Positions 9,068 to 17,784 of a DNA stretch of 61,735 nucleotides are shown piece by piece. Below the pieces are notes generated by a model. That model did not search any database. It worked only from the letters and a program-made list of their open reading frames with translations, and was not told the DNA's origin. Made by a program: the position numbers and the translations under genes. Source of the stretch: Verrucomicrobiota bacterium (GTDB lineage: Bacteria; Verrucomicrobiota; Verrucomicrobiia; Verrucomicrobiales; Akkermansiaceae); NCBI GenBank assembly GCA_026397725.1, contig JAPLUI010000264.1:1-61735 (forward strand), read 5' to 3'. The stretch's first letter is position 1. The number at the start of each line of letters is the position of its first letter.

Positions 9068-9307
9068 GAATCGATCGTTGAATGGACTGCGGGGTGGCGA
9101 TTTCGTGGGTGCAATCACCCCGCAACCGCACGCCCGAACTAAGCGGGTTATGCCGCTTGCAGTCAAGCCAACGGACAGCCCATCGGGTGGCCCGGAGCGG
9201 GTGGCGGCGGCGGCGGGAGCGCCGCTGGCCTTGAAATTCTGCCTCAGAACCGGCCGGGGCGTGAGGTTTTGATTTCCAATTCCAAAAAATCCGCTTAAAA
9301 CCAGCCC
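9068..9307. promoter_or_regulatory. Divergent intergenic region between efflux operon and ilvD
   Basis: A 240-bp spacer separates two divergently read units and must hold their promoters. A short A-rich tract (CCAAAAAATCC) lies just before ilvD. I find no convincing paired -35/-10 set, no direct-repeat operator that would mark the regulator's own site, and no attenuator. No Shine-Dalgarno sequence precedes ilvD. Confidence 0.4.
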
Positions 9308-11137
9308 ATGCCATCCTTACGCAGCAACACCACCACCCAAGGCCGCCTGATGTCCGGCGCACGCAGTCTCTGGCGTGCCAACGGCATGCAGGATGACCAG
9401 TTCGGCAAGCCCATCATTGCCATCGTCAACTCGTTCACCCAGTTCGTGCCGGGTCACGTCCACCTTCACGACGTGGGACAATTTGTCAAAGGGTTGATCG
9501 AGGCGCAGGGCTGCTTTGCGGCGGAGTTCAATACCATCGCCATCGATGACGGCATCGCCATGGGACACGACGGGATGCTCTACTCGCTGCCCTCGCGCGA
9601 AGTCATCGCCGACAGCGTGGAATACATGCTCAACGCCCACCAGGCGGATGCCATGATCTGCATCAGCAATTGCGACAAGATCACCCCCGGCATGCTCATG
9701 GCGGCGATGCGCCTCAACATCCCGGCCATCTTCGTGTCGGGCGGACCGATGGAGGCCGGCGTGGTGGGTGACAAGAAATACGACCTGGTGGACGCGATGG
9801 TCATGGGGGGCGACAGTGCGGTGCCCGACGAATTGTTAGAGAGCGTCGAACGAAATGCGTGCCCGACCTGTGGCTCCTGCTCGGGCATGTTCACCGCCAA
9901 CTCGATGAACTGCCTCAACGAGGCGCTGGGCATGGCCTTGCCGGGCAACGGCACCGTGGTGGCCACCCACGCCAACCGCCGCAAGCTGTTCGAGCAGGCG
10001 GCCACGCGGATCGTGGAGATGGCCGTCGCTTACTACCGCGACGGCGACCCCTCCGTCTTGCCCCGCTCGATCGCCAGCCGCAGCGCGTTTGACAATGCCA
10101 TGGCGCTGGATGTCGCCATGGGTGGCTCGACCAATACCGTGCTCCACATTCTGGCCATCGCCCATGAGGCGGGGGTCGCCTTCGGCATGGCTGACATCGA
10201 CGCCATTTCGCGCCGGGTCCCGTGCCTCTGCAAAGTCGCTCCCAGTTCGCATTACCATGTCGAAGACGTCAACCGGGCCGGCGGCATCCTGCGCATCCTC
10301 GGCGAACTCGCCGCCGCCGGCCTCGTGGACGGGACCGTCCTGCGGGCCGACGGCATGACCCTCGCACAAGCCATCGCCCGCTATGACATTTCGCGTCCGA
10401 CGGTGAGCCAGGAGGCCATCGGGATCTATCAAAGCGCCCCCGGCGGCGGCCGCAACCTCGTGTTCGCGTCCCAGTCGGCGAAGTTCAGGGAACTCGATAC
10501 CGACAAGGCGCAGGGCTGCATCCGCGATGTCGCCCATGCCTATTCGCCGGATGGCGGGCTGGCCGTGCTGACCGGCAACCTCGCCCGTGCGGGCTGCATC
10601 GTCAAAACCGCGGGTGTTGACCCAGCGTCCTTGCGGTTCCAGGGGACCGCCAAGGTGTTCGAGTCACAGGATGCCGCCTGCGAAGCCATCTTGCAGGGCC
10701 GCATCGTGCCCGGCGACGTGGTCGTCATCCGCTACGAAGGACCGCGCGGCGGCCCCGGCATGCAGGAAATGCTTTATCCCACCTCCTATCTGAAATCCAT
10801 GGGCCTCGGCAAAGTCTGTGCCCTCATCACCGACGGACGGTTTTCCGGCGGCACCTCCGGGCTGTCCATCGGTCACGTCTCCCCGGAAGCCGCCGCCGGT
10901 GGCACCATCGCGCTCGTCCGCGATGGCGACCCCATCAAGATCAACATCGCCGGGCGCGCGATCCAACTGGTTGTTAGTGACGCCGAACTCGCCGCCCGTG
11001 AACAGGCCGAGGTCGCCAAAGGCAAACTCGCCTACCGTCCCGCCGACCGCAACCGCCAGGTCTCGAATGCCCTCAGAATCTACGCCCGCCATGTGACCTC
11101 CGCTGACCAAGGCGCCGTGCGCGAGGATATCGAGTAG
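9308..11137 (+). CDS. ilvD: Dihydroxy-acid dehydratase
   Basis: A 609-residue Fe-S dehydratase converting 2,3-dihydroxy-3-methyl acids to 2-oxo acids in isoleucine, valine and pantothenate synthesis. Cluster and active-site signatures are intact: CISNCDKITPGML around Cys122 and Lys124, and ACPTCGSCSGMFTANSMNCL. The C-terminal signature ALITDGRFSGGTSGLSIGHV is present. Length is that of the long (E. coli-like) class. It stands alone with no other ilv gene adjacent and no leader-peptide attenuator. It contains TTA and AGT codons within GTTAG pentamers (about 9835 and 10971), unusual for this GC-rich codon usage. Confidence 0.97.
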   Translation: MPSLRSNTTTQGRLMSGARSLWRANGMQDDQFGKPIIAIVNSFTQFVPGHVHLHDVGQFVKGLIEAQGCFAAEFNTIAIDDGIAMGHDGMLYSLPSREVIADSVEYMLNAHQADAMICISNCDKITPGMLMAAMRLNIPAIFVSGGPMEAGVVGDKKYDLVDAMVMGGDSAVPDELLESVERNACPTCGSCSGMFTANSMNCLNEALGMALPGNGTVVATHANRRKLFEQAATRIVEMAVAYYRDGDPSVLPRSIASRSAFDNAMALDVAMGGSTNTVLHILAIAHEAGVAFGMADIDAISRRVPCLCKVAPSSHYHVEDVNRAGGILRILGELAAAGLVDGTVLRADGMTLAQAIARYDISRPTVSQEAIGIYQSAPGGGRNLVFASQSAKFRELDTDKAQGCIRDVAHAYSPDGGLAVLTGNLARAGCIVKTAGVDPASLRFQGTAKVFESQDAACEAILQGRIVPGDVVVIRYEGPRGGPGMQEMLYPTSYLKSMGLGKVCALITDGRFSGGTSGLSIGHVSPEAAAGGTIALVRDGDPIKINIAGRAIQLVVSDAELAAREQAEVAKGKLAYRPADRNRQVSNALRIYARHVTSADQGAVREDIE

Positions 11138-11274
11138 CGACCAGCCGCGAGAATCGGAATCACCTCACAATGGTTTTTCCGTCCCCTAACATATGTTGTG
11201 GTGGCAACCAGTGCCTGGCAGTCGGGCTGTTGCTGCGTGCCCCCCGAGGTCGGGCGGGTACCGGGCTGCTGCGG

Positions 11275-12222
11275 CTACCGGCCTGGCGGGTGTTCAGGCG
11301 GGTCTTGGCGCAGCACGGTTAGGACGGCAGCGTGATCGGATGGAAACTGGCGCTTGGCGCGGCGAATGCCGGCGCTTTCAAGTTGTTGCGGGTAGGTCAT
11401 CGTGCTCACGGGCTTCAGGGCGGTGGCACGCAGATACAAGCGGTCGATCCGGTCCATCGGCAGCGGCTTGTGGGTTTTCGGCGCGGTGCGATAGAGCGGC
11501 GACCAGGTGATGCCCGGCGTTTTGAGGGCCGACGGATGCACGGCCCGGAAGGTGTCCATGAAGCCGGCGTGCTCAAACGCCAGCGATGAGGGCAGCGGCA
11601 AGGTCAGGGTGTGGTGCAGGCTTTGGGTTTCCGCGCCATAATCGAGGTGGGAGGGACAGTTCCAATCGCCCCCGACCAGCAGCGGCAGCGGGCCGTCGAG
11701 GTGGCGGAGTTGCTTGAGGCGGGTGATGATGGCATCGGTTTGCATGGCCCGTGCCGAGTGGATGGTTTCGCAGGCGAGGAGTTCGGCAGGCGTGGCGTCC
11801 GGCTTGGCATGCCAGTAGTCGGGTAAGTACGAGCGGTAGTCGAGCCAACACGACCAGGCAATGAAATCCAAACCGGGCGCCTTGATGCGGGCGCCGATCG
11901 CGGTCCGCGCCGGGTGGCTGAAGGTCGCCACGATTTCGAACTTGGTCAGTATGCACAAGCTGGCGTCGGGTGGCTGATGTGCCTGCCAGCCCAGTTGCGA
12001 GGCGAGCCATGGTCCGAGCATGGTGCGGTCGCCGGCGATGTCGTCGCTTTCCTGCATGAGGACCAGATTCGCGCCAGAATCCTTGATGACCTTCAGCGCC
12101 TTCTCAGGCCCGTTCTCGAAGTTATTGGCACCTTCCTGCACGTTCCAGCTCAGCACGCGGAGATCCTCCCCCCGGCAGATGACGGTGGCAAGCATGCAGA
12201 GGATGACCGGAATGGCTCTCAT
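11275..12222 (-). CDS. Secreted endonuclease/exonuclease/phosphatase-fold protein
   Basis: A 315-residue protein. Start 12222 (MRAIPVILCMLATVICRGED) yields a signal peptide; the frame extends 16 residues upstream without support. EEP-fold motifs in order: LRVLSWNVQEG, the metal-binding Glu in LVLMQESDD, the Asp/Asn pair in LVGGDWNCPSH, and the terminal SDHAAVL. These are the catalytic residues of DNase I-like hydrolases, whose members cut nucleic acids, phosphoinositides or sphingomyelin. Export suggests a scavenging nuclease or phosphodiesterase. Substrate is not determinable. Transcribed away from gspE and convergent with ilvD. Confidence 0.85.
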   Translation of the reverse strand: MRAIPVILCMLATVICRGEDLRVLSWNVQEGANNFENGPEKALKVIKDSGANLVLMQESDDIAGDRTMLGPWLASQLGWQAHQPPDASLCILTKFEIVATFSHPARTAIGARIKAPGLDFIAWSCWLDYRSYLPDYWHAKPDATPAELLACETIHSARAMQTDAIITRLKQLRHLDGPLPLLVGGDWNCPSHLDYGAETQSLHHTLTLPLPSSLAFEHAGFMDTFRAVHPSALKTPGITWSPLYRTAPKTHKPLPMDRIDRLYLRATALKPVSTMTYPQQLESAGIRRAKRQFPSDHAAVLTVLRQDPPEHPPGR

Positions 12223-12446
12223 GGACTCGGGACGGGTGGGGGAGTTACACCTCGCCGCCGCCCTTGACAAGCATCGCGTTGACGGTGGCCAAGGGCAGGG
12301 GGCATGACCAGCAAGGCCGAACGATCCCGTGATGCCGGGAAATGGCTCGCACTTCGGGTCCTGGCCCTGCGGCTGGGTGAGATTTCCGGATTTTCAAGAG
12401 ACAAGGTTGCGTCCGGCGCGTTTTTAGAGCAGAAGACGTCGCCCGC

Positions 12447-14162
12447 ATGACCCAGCTCTTGATTGAACCCGCCCGTCGCACTGGTTGCGAGGATTTGCAC
12501 GCACTCGCCGAAGTTCTGCGAGGGGCGGCCCAGCGCCAACGCTCGCCGATTGACGACGTGCTCGATGCCGGCTTGGTCAACGAGGAAAATTATTTGCGCG
12601 AACTGGCCGGGGCGCTGCATCTGGAGTGGCTGGCCAGCATCCCGATCGCGGAGGTGCCGCTGCCCTTGCGCGAGGCCTGCGGCCCGCGCATCGCCCTGCG
12701 CCACCGCCTGCTACCGGTGGCCATCGAGGGTGAGGGCGACCACCGCCGGTTGAAACTCGCCACTTTTGACCCCTTCAACCTGATCGCCCGGCAGGCGGCG
12801 GCGCAGGAACTCGTGTTGCCCATCGATTGGTGCATGGCGTCGCGCAAGCGTTTGCACGAGGCACTCCGCCGCCTCTACGGGGTGGGGGCCGACACCTTTG
12901 AGCAGATTCTCGAAGGCCGGGATTTCGACTACGACCACATCGAAGGCGGCGAAGACCAGGCCAACATCATCGACCAGGACGACGACGAGGAGGCCAGCGT
13001 GGTCAAGTTCGTCAATCAGATCATCCGCGAGGCGCTCGATCAGCGGGCGACGGACATTCACGTTGAGCCCTTGAGCACCAACCTGCGGATCCGCTACCGG
13101 ATCGATGGTCGCCTGCTGGAAATCGCCGTGCCGGAAAACATCAAGGCCCTGCAAAGTTCCGTCATCGCCCGGTTGAAAATCATGGCGCACCTTGACATCG
13201 CCGAGCGCCGGGTGCCGCAGGACGGCCGTATCAATCTCCAGTTTGAAGGCCAGACCATCGACGTCCGCGTGGCCACCGTGCCCACGGTGGAGGGTGAGAG
13301 CGTGTCGCTGCGCTTGCTCAACCAGGAGCGCTTCAATCTGGACAAGTTGCGGATGGAACCCTACGTGCGCCGCAAGATCGAGGAACTGTTGCACTTGCCC
13401 AACGGCATCATCCTGATCACCGGCCCCACCGGCTCGGGCAAATCCACCAGCCTGTATTCCTTCCTCAGCGAGGTGAACCACCCGGAACAGCGCATCGTGA
13501 CGGTGGAGGACCCGGTGGAAAACAAGCTCACCGGCGTGATGCAGATCGCGGTGAAATCCGAGATCGGCCTCACCTTTGCCACCGCCCTGCGCTCGATTCT
13601 CCGTGCCGATCCGAACATCGTCATGATCGGGGAAATCCGCGACCTGGAGACGGCGGAGATCGCCATCCGGGCCTCGCTCACCGGCCACTTGGTGTTTTCC
13701 ACGCTGCATACCAATGATGCGCTCGGCGGCATCAGTCGCTTGATCGATATGGGCGTGGAGCCGTTCCTGGTGTCCGCGGCGGTCCGCGCCTTCCTGGCCC
13801 AGCGGCTCGTCCGCCGCTTGTGTCCGCATTGCAAGTCACCCCGCACGGTGACCGATGATGACCGCCGCGAACTGGGCATGCCGATGAATATCGTGGGGCA
13901 AGCGTACACGCCCGGTGGCTGCGACCAATGCCGCGCTACCGGCTTCTCGGGCCGCCTCGCGATTTATGAAATGGTCCTGCTCACCCCGGCGATGCAGGAT
14001 CTGATCGCCCACAGCGCCCATGCCAACGACGTCCGCACCCAAGCCGTCCGCGATGGCTACATTCCGATGCGCGGGTATGGCTGGCACAAGGTGATGCAGG
14101 GCGAAACCACCATTGAGGAAGTCGTTTCCGTGACCTCGTCCGACATCGGCGGGGCGGATTGA
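12447..14162 (+). CDS. GspE/PilB-type secretion or pilus assembly ATPase
   Basis: A 571-residue cytoplasmic hexameric ATPase that powers pilin or pseudopilin polymerisation. The N-terminal MshEN/T2SSE_N-like part (residues 1-150) is followed by the motor: Walker A GPTGSGKST near residue 325, the Asp box TVEDPVENKLTGV, Walker B MIGEIRDLETAEIA, and the His box STLHTNDA. A tetracysteine zinc site (CPHC, then CDQC about 40 residues later) is typical of GspE/PilB. It is followed after 37 nt by the inner-membrane partner. No pilin or secretin gene is adjacent, so type II secretion versus type IV pilus cannot be decided. Confidence 0.93.
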   Translation: MTQLLIEPARRTGCEDLHALAEVLRGAAQRQRSPIDDVLDAGLVNEENYLRELAGALHLEWLASIPIAEVPLPLREACGPRIALRHRLLPVAIEGEGDHRRLKLATFDPFNLIARQAAAQELVLPIDWCMASRKRLHEALRRLYGVGADTFEQILEGRDFDYDHIEGGEDQANIIDQDDDEEASVVKFVNQIIREALDQRATDIHVEPLSTNLRIRYRIDGRLLEIAVPENIKALQSSVIARLKIMAHLDIAERRVPQDGRINLQFEGQTIDVRVATVPTVEGESVSLRLLNQERFNLDKLRMEPYVRRKIEELLHLPNGIILITGPTGSGKSTSLYSFLSEVNHPEQRIVTVEDPVENKLTGVMQIAVKSEIGLTFATALRSILRADPNIVMIGEIRDLETAEIAIRASLTGHLVFSTLHTNDALGGISRLIDMGVEPFLVSAAVRAFLAQRLVRRLCPHCKSPRTVTDDDRRELGMPMNIVGQAYTPGGCDQCRATGFSGRLAIYEMVLLTPAMQDLIAHSAHANDVRTQAVRDGYIPMRGYGWHKVMQGETTIEEVVSVTSSDIGGAD

Positions 14163-14199
14163 ATGGCCACGCCGAGAACTCAATTTCCCCCTTTCCGCC

Positions 14200-15483
14200 A
14201 TGCCGTTGTTTGCCTATAAAGCCCTGACTAACAAAGGATCGATCACCACCGGTGAGTTTGACGCTGCCGACCGCACGGAAGCGCTGCGCGTCATGGACCG
14301 CAGGGGCCTCCAGCCGGTGAGCCTGCGCGAGTCCGCCACGGCGGCAGCCGCTTCCGTTAGGAAAACCAACGGCAAGCCGAAGACCGAGGAACCGGCAACG
14401 TCAAAGACCTCCACCAGGGAAGAGAAAATCCCGGAGGGTCCGATCAAGTTGAAGCGCCATGAAGTGGTGCTTTTCACCGAGGAACTCTCGGACATGCTCA
14501 GCGCCGGCCTGCAACTCGAACCGGCGCTCAAATCGATGGAAAACCGCCAGGAGCTGGGCAATCTCAAGGCCGTCTCCTACAAGATCCGCCAGGTGGTGCG
14601 CGACGGGGTGAATTTTTCCGCAGCCTTGAAAAAGGCGAGTCCGAGTTTTGGCCCGTTGTATTGCTCGCTGGCGGCGGCCGGTGAGGCCTCCGGGGCGCTC
14701 GACACCATCCTCAAACGCCAGGCGCACTACCTCAAGACCCTGGCGGAGTTGCAGAGCCGCCTGATTCTGGCGATGATCTATCCGGCATTCCTGGTGGTGG
14801 CGGGCATCGGGGTTTCCATTGTGTTCGTCACCACGCTCATTCCGCAACTTACGGCGCTCATTGCCAGCACCCCCGGCGGCAAAATCCCCCTGGGCGCGGC
14901 AATTCTGATAGGTGCCTCCGGGTTCCTGAAAAAATGGTGGATTGTGATGCTGCTGACCATCGTCGGCGGGGCCATTTTCTTCAAGGCCTGGAAGGACAAT
15001 GATGCTAACAAGCCCGCCTGGGACCGCATGAAGCTCAAGCTGCCAATGGTCGGCCCGGTCATCACCAGCCGGTTCTATGTGCAGTTCCTCGAAACCATGG
15101 CCAACCTGGTGGGCAACGGGTTGCCCTTGCTGCGGGCCCTGGAGTTGTCGCGCGATGCCACCTACAACCGTTCGCTGCGGATCGAACTCGACCGCGTGAT
15201 CGAGCAAGTCGGCGATGGCCGCTCGTTTTCGAAAGCCTTGATTCGCAGCGGGGCCTTTCCGGCCTTGCTCATCGACATGGTGTCCGTGGGCGAGCAAACC
15301 GGGAAAATCGACATCTCCTTGCGCCGCGCCGCCGAGCGCTACGACAAGGAACTCGACAAGGACTTGCAGCGCATCATGGCGTTGATCATGCCCAGTGTGC
15401 TCATCATCATGGCCGCCCTCATCGGCACCATGGCCTATCTGATGATCACCGCCATCTTCCAGACCATCTCCGCCCTGCATTGA
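14200..15483 (+). CDS. GspF/PilC-type inner membrane platform protein
   Basis: A 427-residue polytopic membrane protein that couples the ATPase to pilin assembly. The N-terminus has the family start MPLFAYKALTNKGS. A charged linker with KTNGKPKTEEPATSKTSTRE sits at about 50-75. Two T2SSF domains follow: VLFTEELSDMLSAGLQLEPA with GEASGALD, and VQFLETMANLVGNGLPLLRA with GEQTGKID. Three hydrophobic membrane segments lie at about 188-215, 238-260 and 398-420. Co-directional with the ATPase gene. The Verru_Chthon A prepilin-like protein at 28 kb is a possible distant client, by inference only. Confidence 0.93.
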   Translation: MPLFAYKALTNKGSITTGEFDAADRTEALRVMDRRGLQPVSLRESATAAAASVRKTNGKPKTEEPATSKTSTREEKIPEGPIKLKRHEVVLFTEELSDMLSAGLQLEPALKSMENRQELGNLKAVSYKIRQVVRDGVNFSAALKKASPSFGPLYCSLAAAGEASGALDTILKRQAHYLKTLAELQSRLILAMIYPAFLVVAGIGVSIVFVTTLIPQLTALIASTPGGKIPLGAAILIGASGFLKKWWIVMLLTIVGGAIFFKAWKDNDANKPAWDRMKLKLPMVGPVITSRFYVQFLETMANLVGNGLPLLRALELSRDATYNRSLRIELDRVIEQVGDGRSFSKALIRSGAFPALLIDMVSVGEQTGKIDISLRRAAERYDKELDKDLQRIMALIMPSVLIIMAALIGTMAYLMITAIFQTISALH

Positions 15484-15704
15484 TTAACAGTATCCCTCTC
15501 GGATCTCTATCTTGGTTCGCTCACCTTTGGGGAACTTCATGGGATTTCCGGGTTGGAATCCATTTGTAGCAACGTCAAGCCTGAGGCACCGCTGACCGGG
15601 GGCGGAAGGTCGATGCCGGACGGAGGCCGAAATTAGAGTTCATCTTTCAACACGGGGCGGGTCAGCGGTTGCCCTCCATGCGCTGGTTCGCCGTGCTTCG
15701 TTCA

Positions 15705-16298
15705 TTAATTGCCAGTGAGGACGTAGTGATGGAAGAAGTAAAGTTCCCGGACTAGAAAGCCAAGCTTCGTCTGAAGGGAGCGGTATCGGGTCGTGGGAGT
15801 TGGAGATGAAACAGCATCCATATCGAGTCCGTCAGCCATCATCATCGCCCTCTTCATGTGCAGTGGGTCGCTGACAATGATCGCTGACTTCAGACCGTGC
15901 TTCTGCATCACGGACCGTGCCTCTGTCAAATTCTGCTGGGTCGTTCGAGACCGCTCCTCGATCAAAATGTCACCCACAGGAACACCTTGTTGAGTCGCAA
16001 CCGAACGCCCAACGCTACCCTCGGAATGCTCCTGCCCTTCACCGATCCCTCCAGTAAACAGAAGCTTGGGAGCGAAACCTGCATGGTAGAGATCGATGCC
16101 ATGGCGGATGCGCTCTTCAAAAACTGGTGATGGAGTAGTCCCTTGCACGGCAGCTCCCAGGATAATGATGCAGTCAGCCTTGGTCGCGTAGTCATGGGCA
16201 CCGTAACGCCAGATGATCGTTGCCAAAATGGCGCACCAGACAAATCCTGCGAGGAGCAACCCAAGCGCGATTCTCTTGATGCGACTGCGCATTGTCAT
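15705..16298 (-). CDS. YdcF/SanA-family (DUF218) membrane-anchored protein
   Basis: A 197-residue protein with one N-terminal membrane segment (about 9-29) and a DUF218 domain outside. Family motifs: ADCIIILGAAV, the ERI/GIDLYHAG helix, KLLFTGGIGEGQ, the LIEERSRTTQQNL segment and SDPLHMKRA. Members of this family are proposed to act in envelope or vancomycin-related phenotypes, but their chemistry is poorly defined. Base composition here is visibly lower in G+C than the flanking genes. The preceding 15484-15704 holds no gene, only a small inverted repeat near 15541-15562. Confidence 0.85.
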   Translation of the reverse strand: MTMRSRIKRIALGLLLAGFVWCAILATIIWRYGAHDYATKADCIIILGAAVQGTTPSPVFEERIRHGIDLYHAGFAPKLLFTGGIGEGQEHSEGSVGRSVATQQGVPVGDILIEERSRTTQQNLTEARSVMQKHGLKSAIIVSDPLHMKRAMMMADGLDMDAVSSPTPTTRYRSLQTKLGFLVRELYFFHHYVLTGN

Positions 16299-16401
16299 TT
16301 TCTGTGCGAACGTCTAGGCCATCCACGGCGGGAATGGAAGCCTGAATTCAAAGAAGGACGTTACCCGCCGTTGGATGTGCCGTCTTGTTAGCGTCTGTCT
16401 T

Positions 16402-16881
16402 TTATTGATTATATCGCTCTGGGAACTCCCGCCGGAGAAACTTTTCTGCAACTTCAGCTTCAACCTTCTCGGTTTGTGACGCACAGGTTGGACAGAATCT
16501 ATGTGTGGACTCATACAAAAGACTACACTTAGGGCAAACCATGCCAGAATAAAGTGTCTTCTTGCGCTCTTCGAATTCGCGGTCCTTCTGCTTCTCTTGC
16601 GCCGCAATCATGTTTTCTTGCATTCGTGCTGCCGCGTTCATCTGCGCGTTGGTCTTCGCTTGGGCTTTGGCGTCAGCCTTAGCCACCTCGATGTCGTACT
16701 GCGAGCACAGTCTCGCAGATCCGCAGCTGTGGCAAACTCTGGAACCTTCCGCCAAATCCGTCTCGCAATCTGCGCAACAGATAGTGTTCTTCTGTAGCTC
16801 GATCTTTCGCAACTTCGCCTTCTCGAACTCACCAGCAATTCCGTGAGCGAGTGCGTGACCTAGGAATCGAATAAGGCTCAT
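16402..16881 (-). CDS. Double zinc-ribbon protein with central helix
   Basis: A 159-residue protein not recognised as a named family. Two zinc-binding knuckle pairs flank a helical core: CADC and CHSC at about 36-53, and CPKC and CPTC at about 115-137. Between them lies an Ala/Gln/Lys-rich stretch (AKADAKAQAKTNAQMNAAAR) predicted to be a coiled coil. No membrane segment or signal peptide. It sits in the lower-GC stretch beside YdcF. Zinc ribbons of this pattern often mediate protein or nucleic-acid contacts, but no function can be assigned. It overlaps a short upstream frame by 4 nt; I do not accept that frame as a gene. Confidence 0.65.
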   Translation of the reverse strand: MSLIRFLGHALAHGIAGEFEKAKLRKIELQKNTICCADCETDLAEGSRVCHSCGSARLCSQYDIEVAKADAKAQAKTNAQMNAAARMQENMIAAQEKQKDREFEERKKTLYSGMVCPKCSLLYESTHRFCPTCASQTEKVEAEVAEKFLRREFPERYNQ

Positions 16882-17261
16882 AGTGGGGAAATTTTCTTCG
16901 CTAACAGACTATTCTGCGACTGGTCGTGATTGATCGCGACGTGTCGCCTTACGTTGCGAAAAGTAGCCTGCACGGGGGAAGGATGCACGGCTTCGAACCC
17001 CGACGCAAGGGAATCCAGCGACGGGGAAGCGTTTTCTTCCGGAATTTCAGCATCACGCTTTTGGGTAGGCGCCGGAGGCTCGAAGCTGGCTAGCCGACGT
17101 TCTCCTGAAAAACAGAGAACCATGCCGGGACCGGTCCGGTGCGGAATGGGTATGCGTGCGTTACAGGGGCTTGGGGAGGGTTCATGTCCGTTAGTGCCGC
17201 AGATTCGGCATCACACGGGCATCTCATTGGCTGGTGGACAAGAATGTCCACCCTCCATATT
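16882..17261. other. Gene-poor interval before the integrase relic
   Basis: About 380 bp without a supportable gene. It has a hairpin GGTGGAC-AAGAAT-GTCCACC at 17233-17252 and an imperfect palindrome around 16917-16950 (GCGACTGGTCG, later CGCGACGTGTCGC). An 81-residue minus-strand frame (16878-17123) shows no family resemblance and odd composition. Confidence 0.5.
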
Positions 17262-17385
17262 TCAGGAATCAAGCGGGCTGCGGACGCTGAGGCCGGGTTG
17301 GTTGAGGACGTGGAGGTAAATCTGGGTGGTGATGACGTGGGGGTGACCGAGCAGCTCTTGTACCGTCCGCAGGGAGTAGTGAATA
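17262..17385 (-). pseudogene. Integron-type integrase (IntI-like) C-terminal relic
   Basis: Minus-strand translation ending in a TGA at 17262-17264 gives HYSLRTVQELLGHPHV, then ITTQIYLHVLNQ and PGLSVRSPLDS. This matches the end of tyrosine recombinases of the IntI group: box II LLGHxxVxTTxIYxHV with the catalytic His and Tyr, then the typical N-x-P-G-L-G-V-x-S-P-L-D tail. Everything N-terminal to it is missing: upstream in frame the sequence runs into a 9-bp minisatellite. No attI or attC array is recognisable nearby. An inactive remnant. Confidence 0.6.
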
Positions 17386-17422
17386 TATAGTAAAATCTCG
17401 TGTGCCAGAATATGCACGACCC

Positions 17423-17512
17423 GTCCGACGTGTCCGACGTGTCCGACGTGTCCGACAAGTCCGACAAGTCCGACGCGTCCGACGTGTCCGACGTGTCCGA
17501 CAAGTCCGACGC
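17423..17512. repeat. 9-bp minisatellite, ten units
   Basis: Ten head-to-tail 9-mers GTCCGAC plus GT, AA or GC. One of at least six related arrays in the window. The remaining 17513-17784 up to the BNR gene holds no gene I can support. Confidence 0.95.
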
Positions 17513-17784
17513 GTCAATGGCCTGCCTGAACTGCCAGTCGGCAAGGTGGGTGGAGTGGCCGAGGGCAGCGAAATAGGTGGTGGTGGTGTCGGCGGTTGGA
17601 AGGAGATTGATGAGTGCTGAGTGTTGATTTTTGAGGTTTGAATGGAAGATGAAGAATTCGCCATTCAGTCACTTCTGAAATCGAAATTCAACAATCGATG
17701 ATCGCAGCAGAGGCCCGGCGGTTCGTCAGCGGGAGCCCCTCCTTGAAGGATGGCATCAAATTGCAGCATCCCGGCGTCACAGCG

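Noticed and set aside
12711..13829. 372-codon minus frame over gspE
   Set aside because: Antisense shadow; the plus strand has intact Walker and zinc motifs.
16878..17123. 81-codon minus frame overlapping the zinc-ribbon start by 4 nt
   Set aside because: The overlap looks operon-like, but the sequence has no family resemblance and crosses palindromic intergenic DNA.
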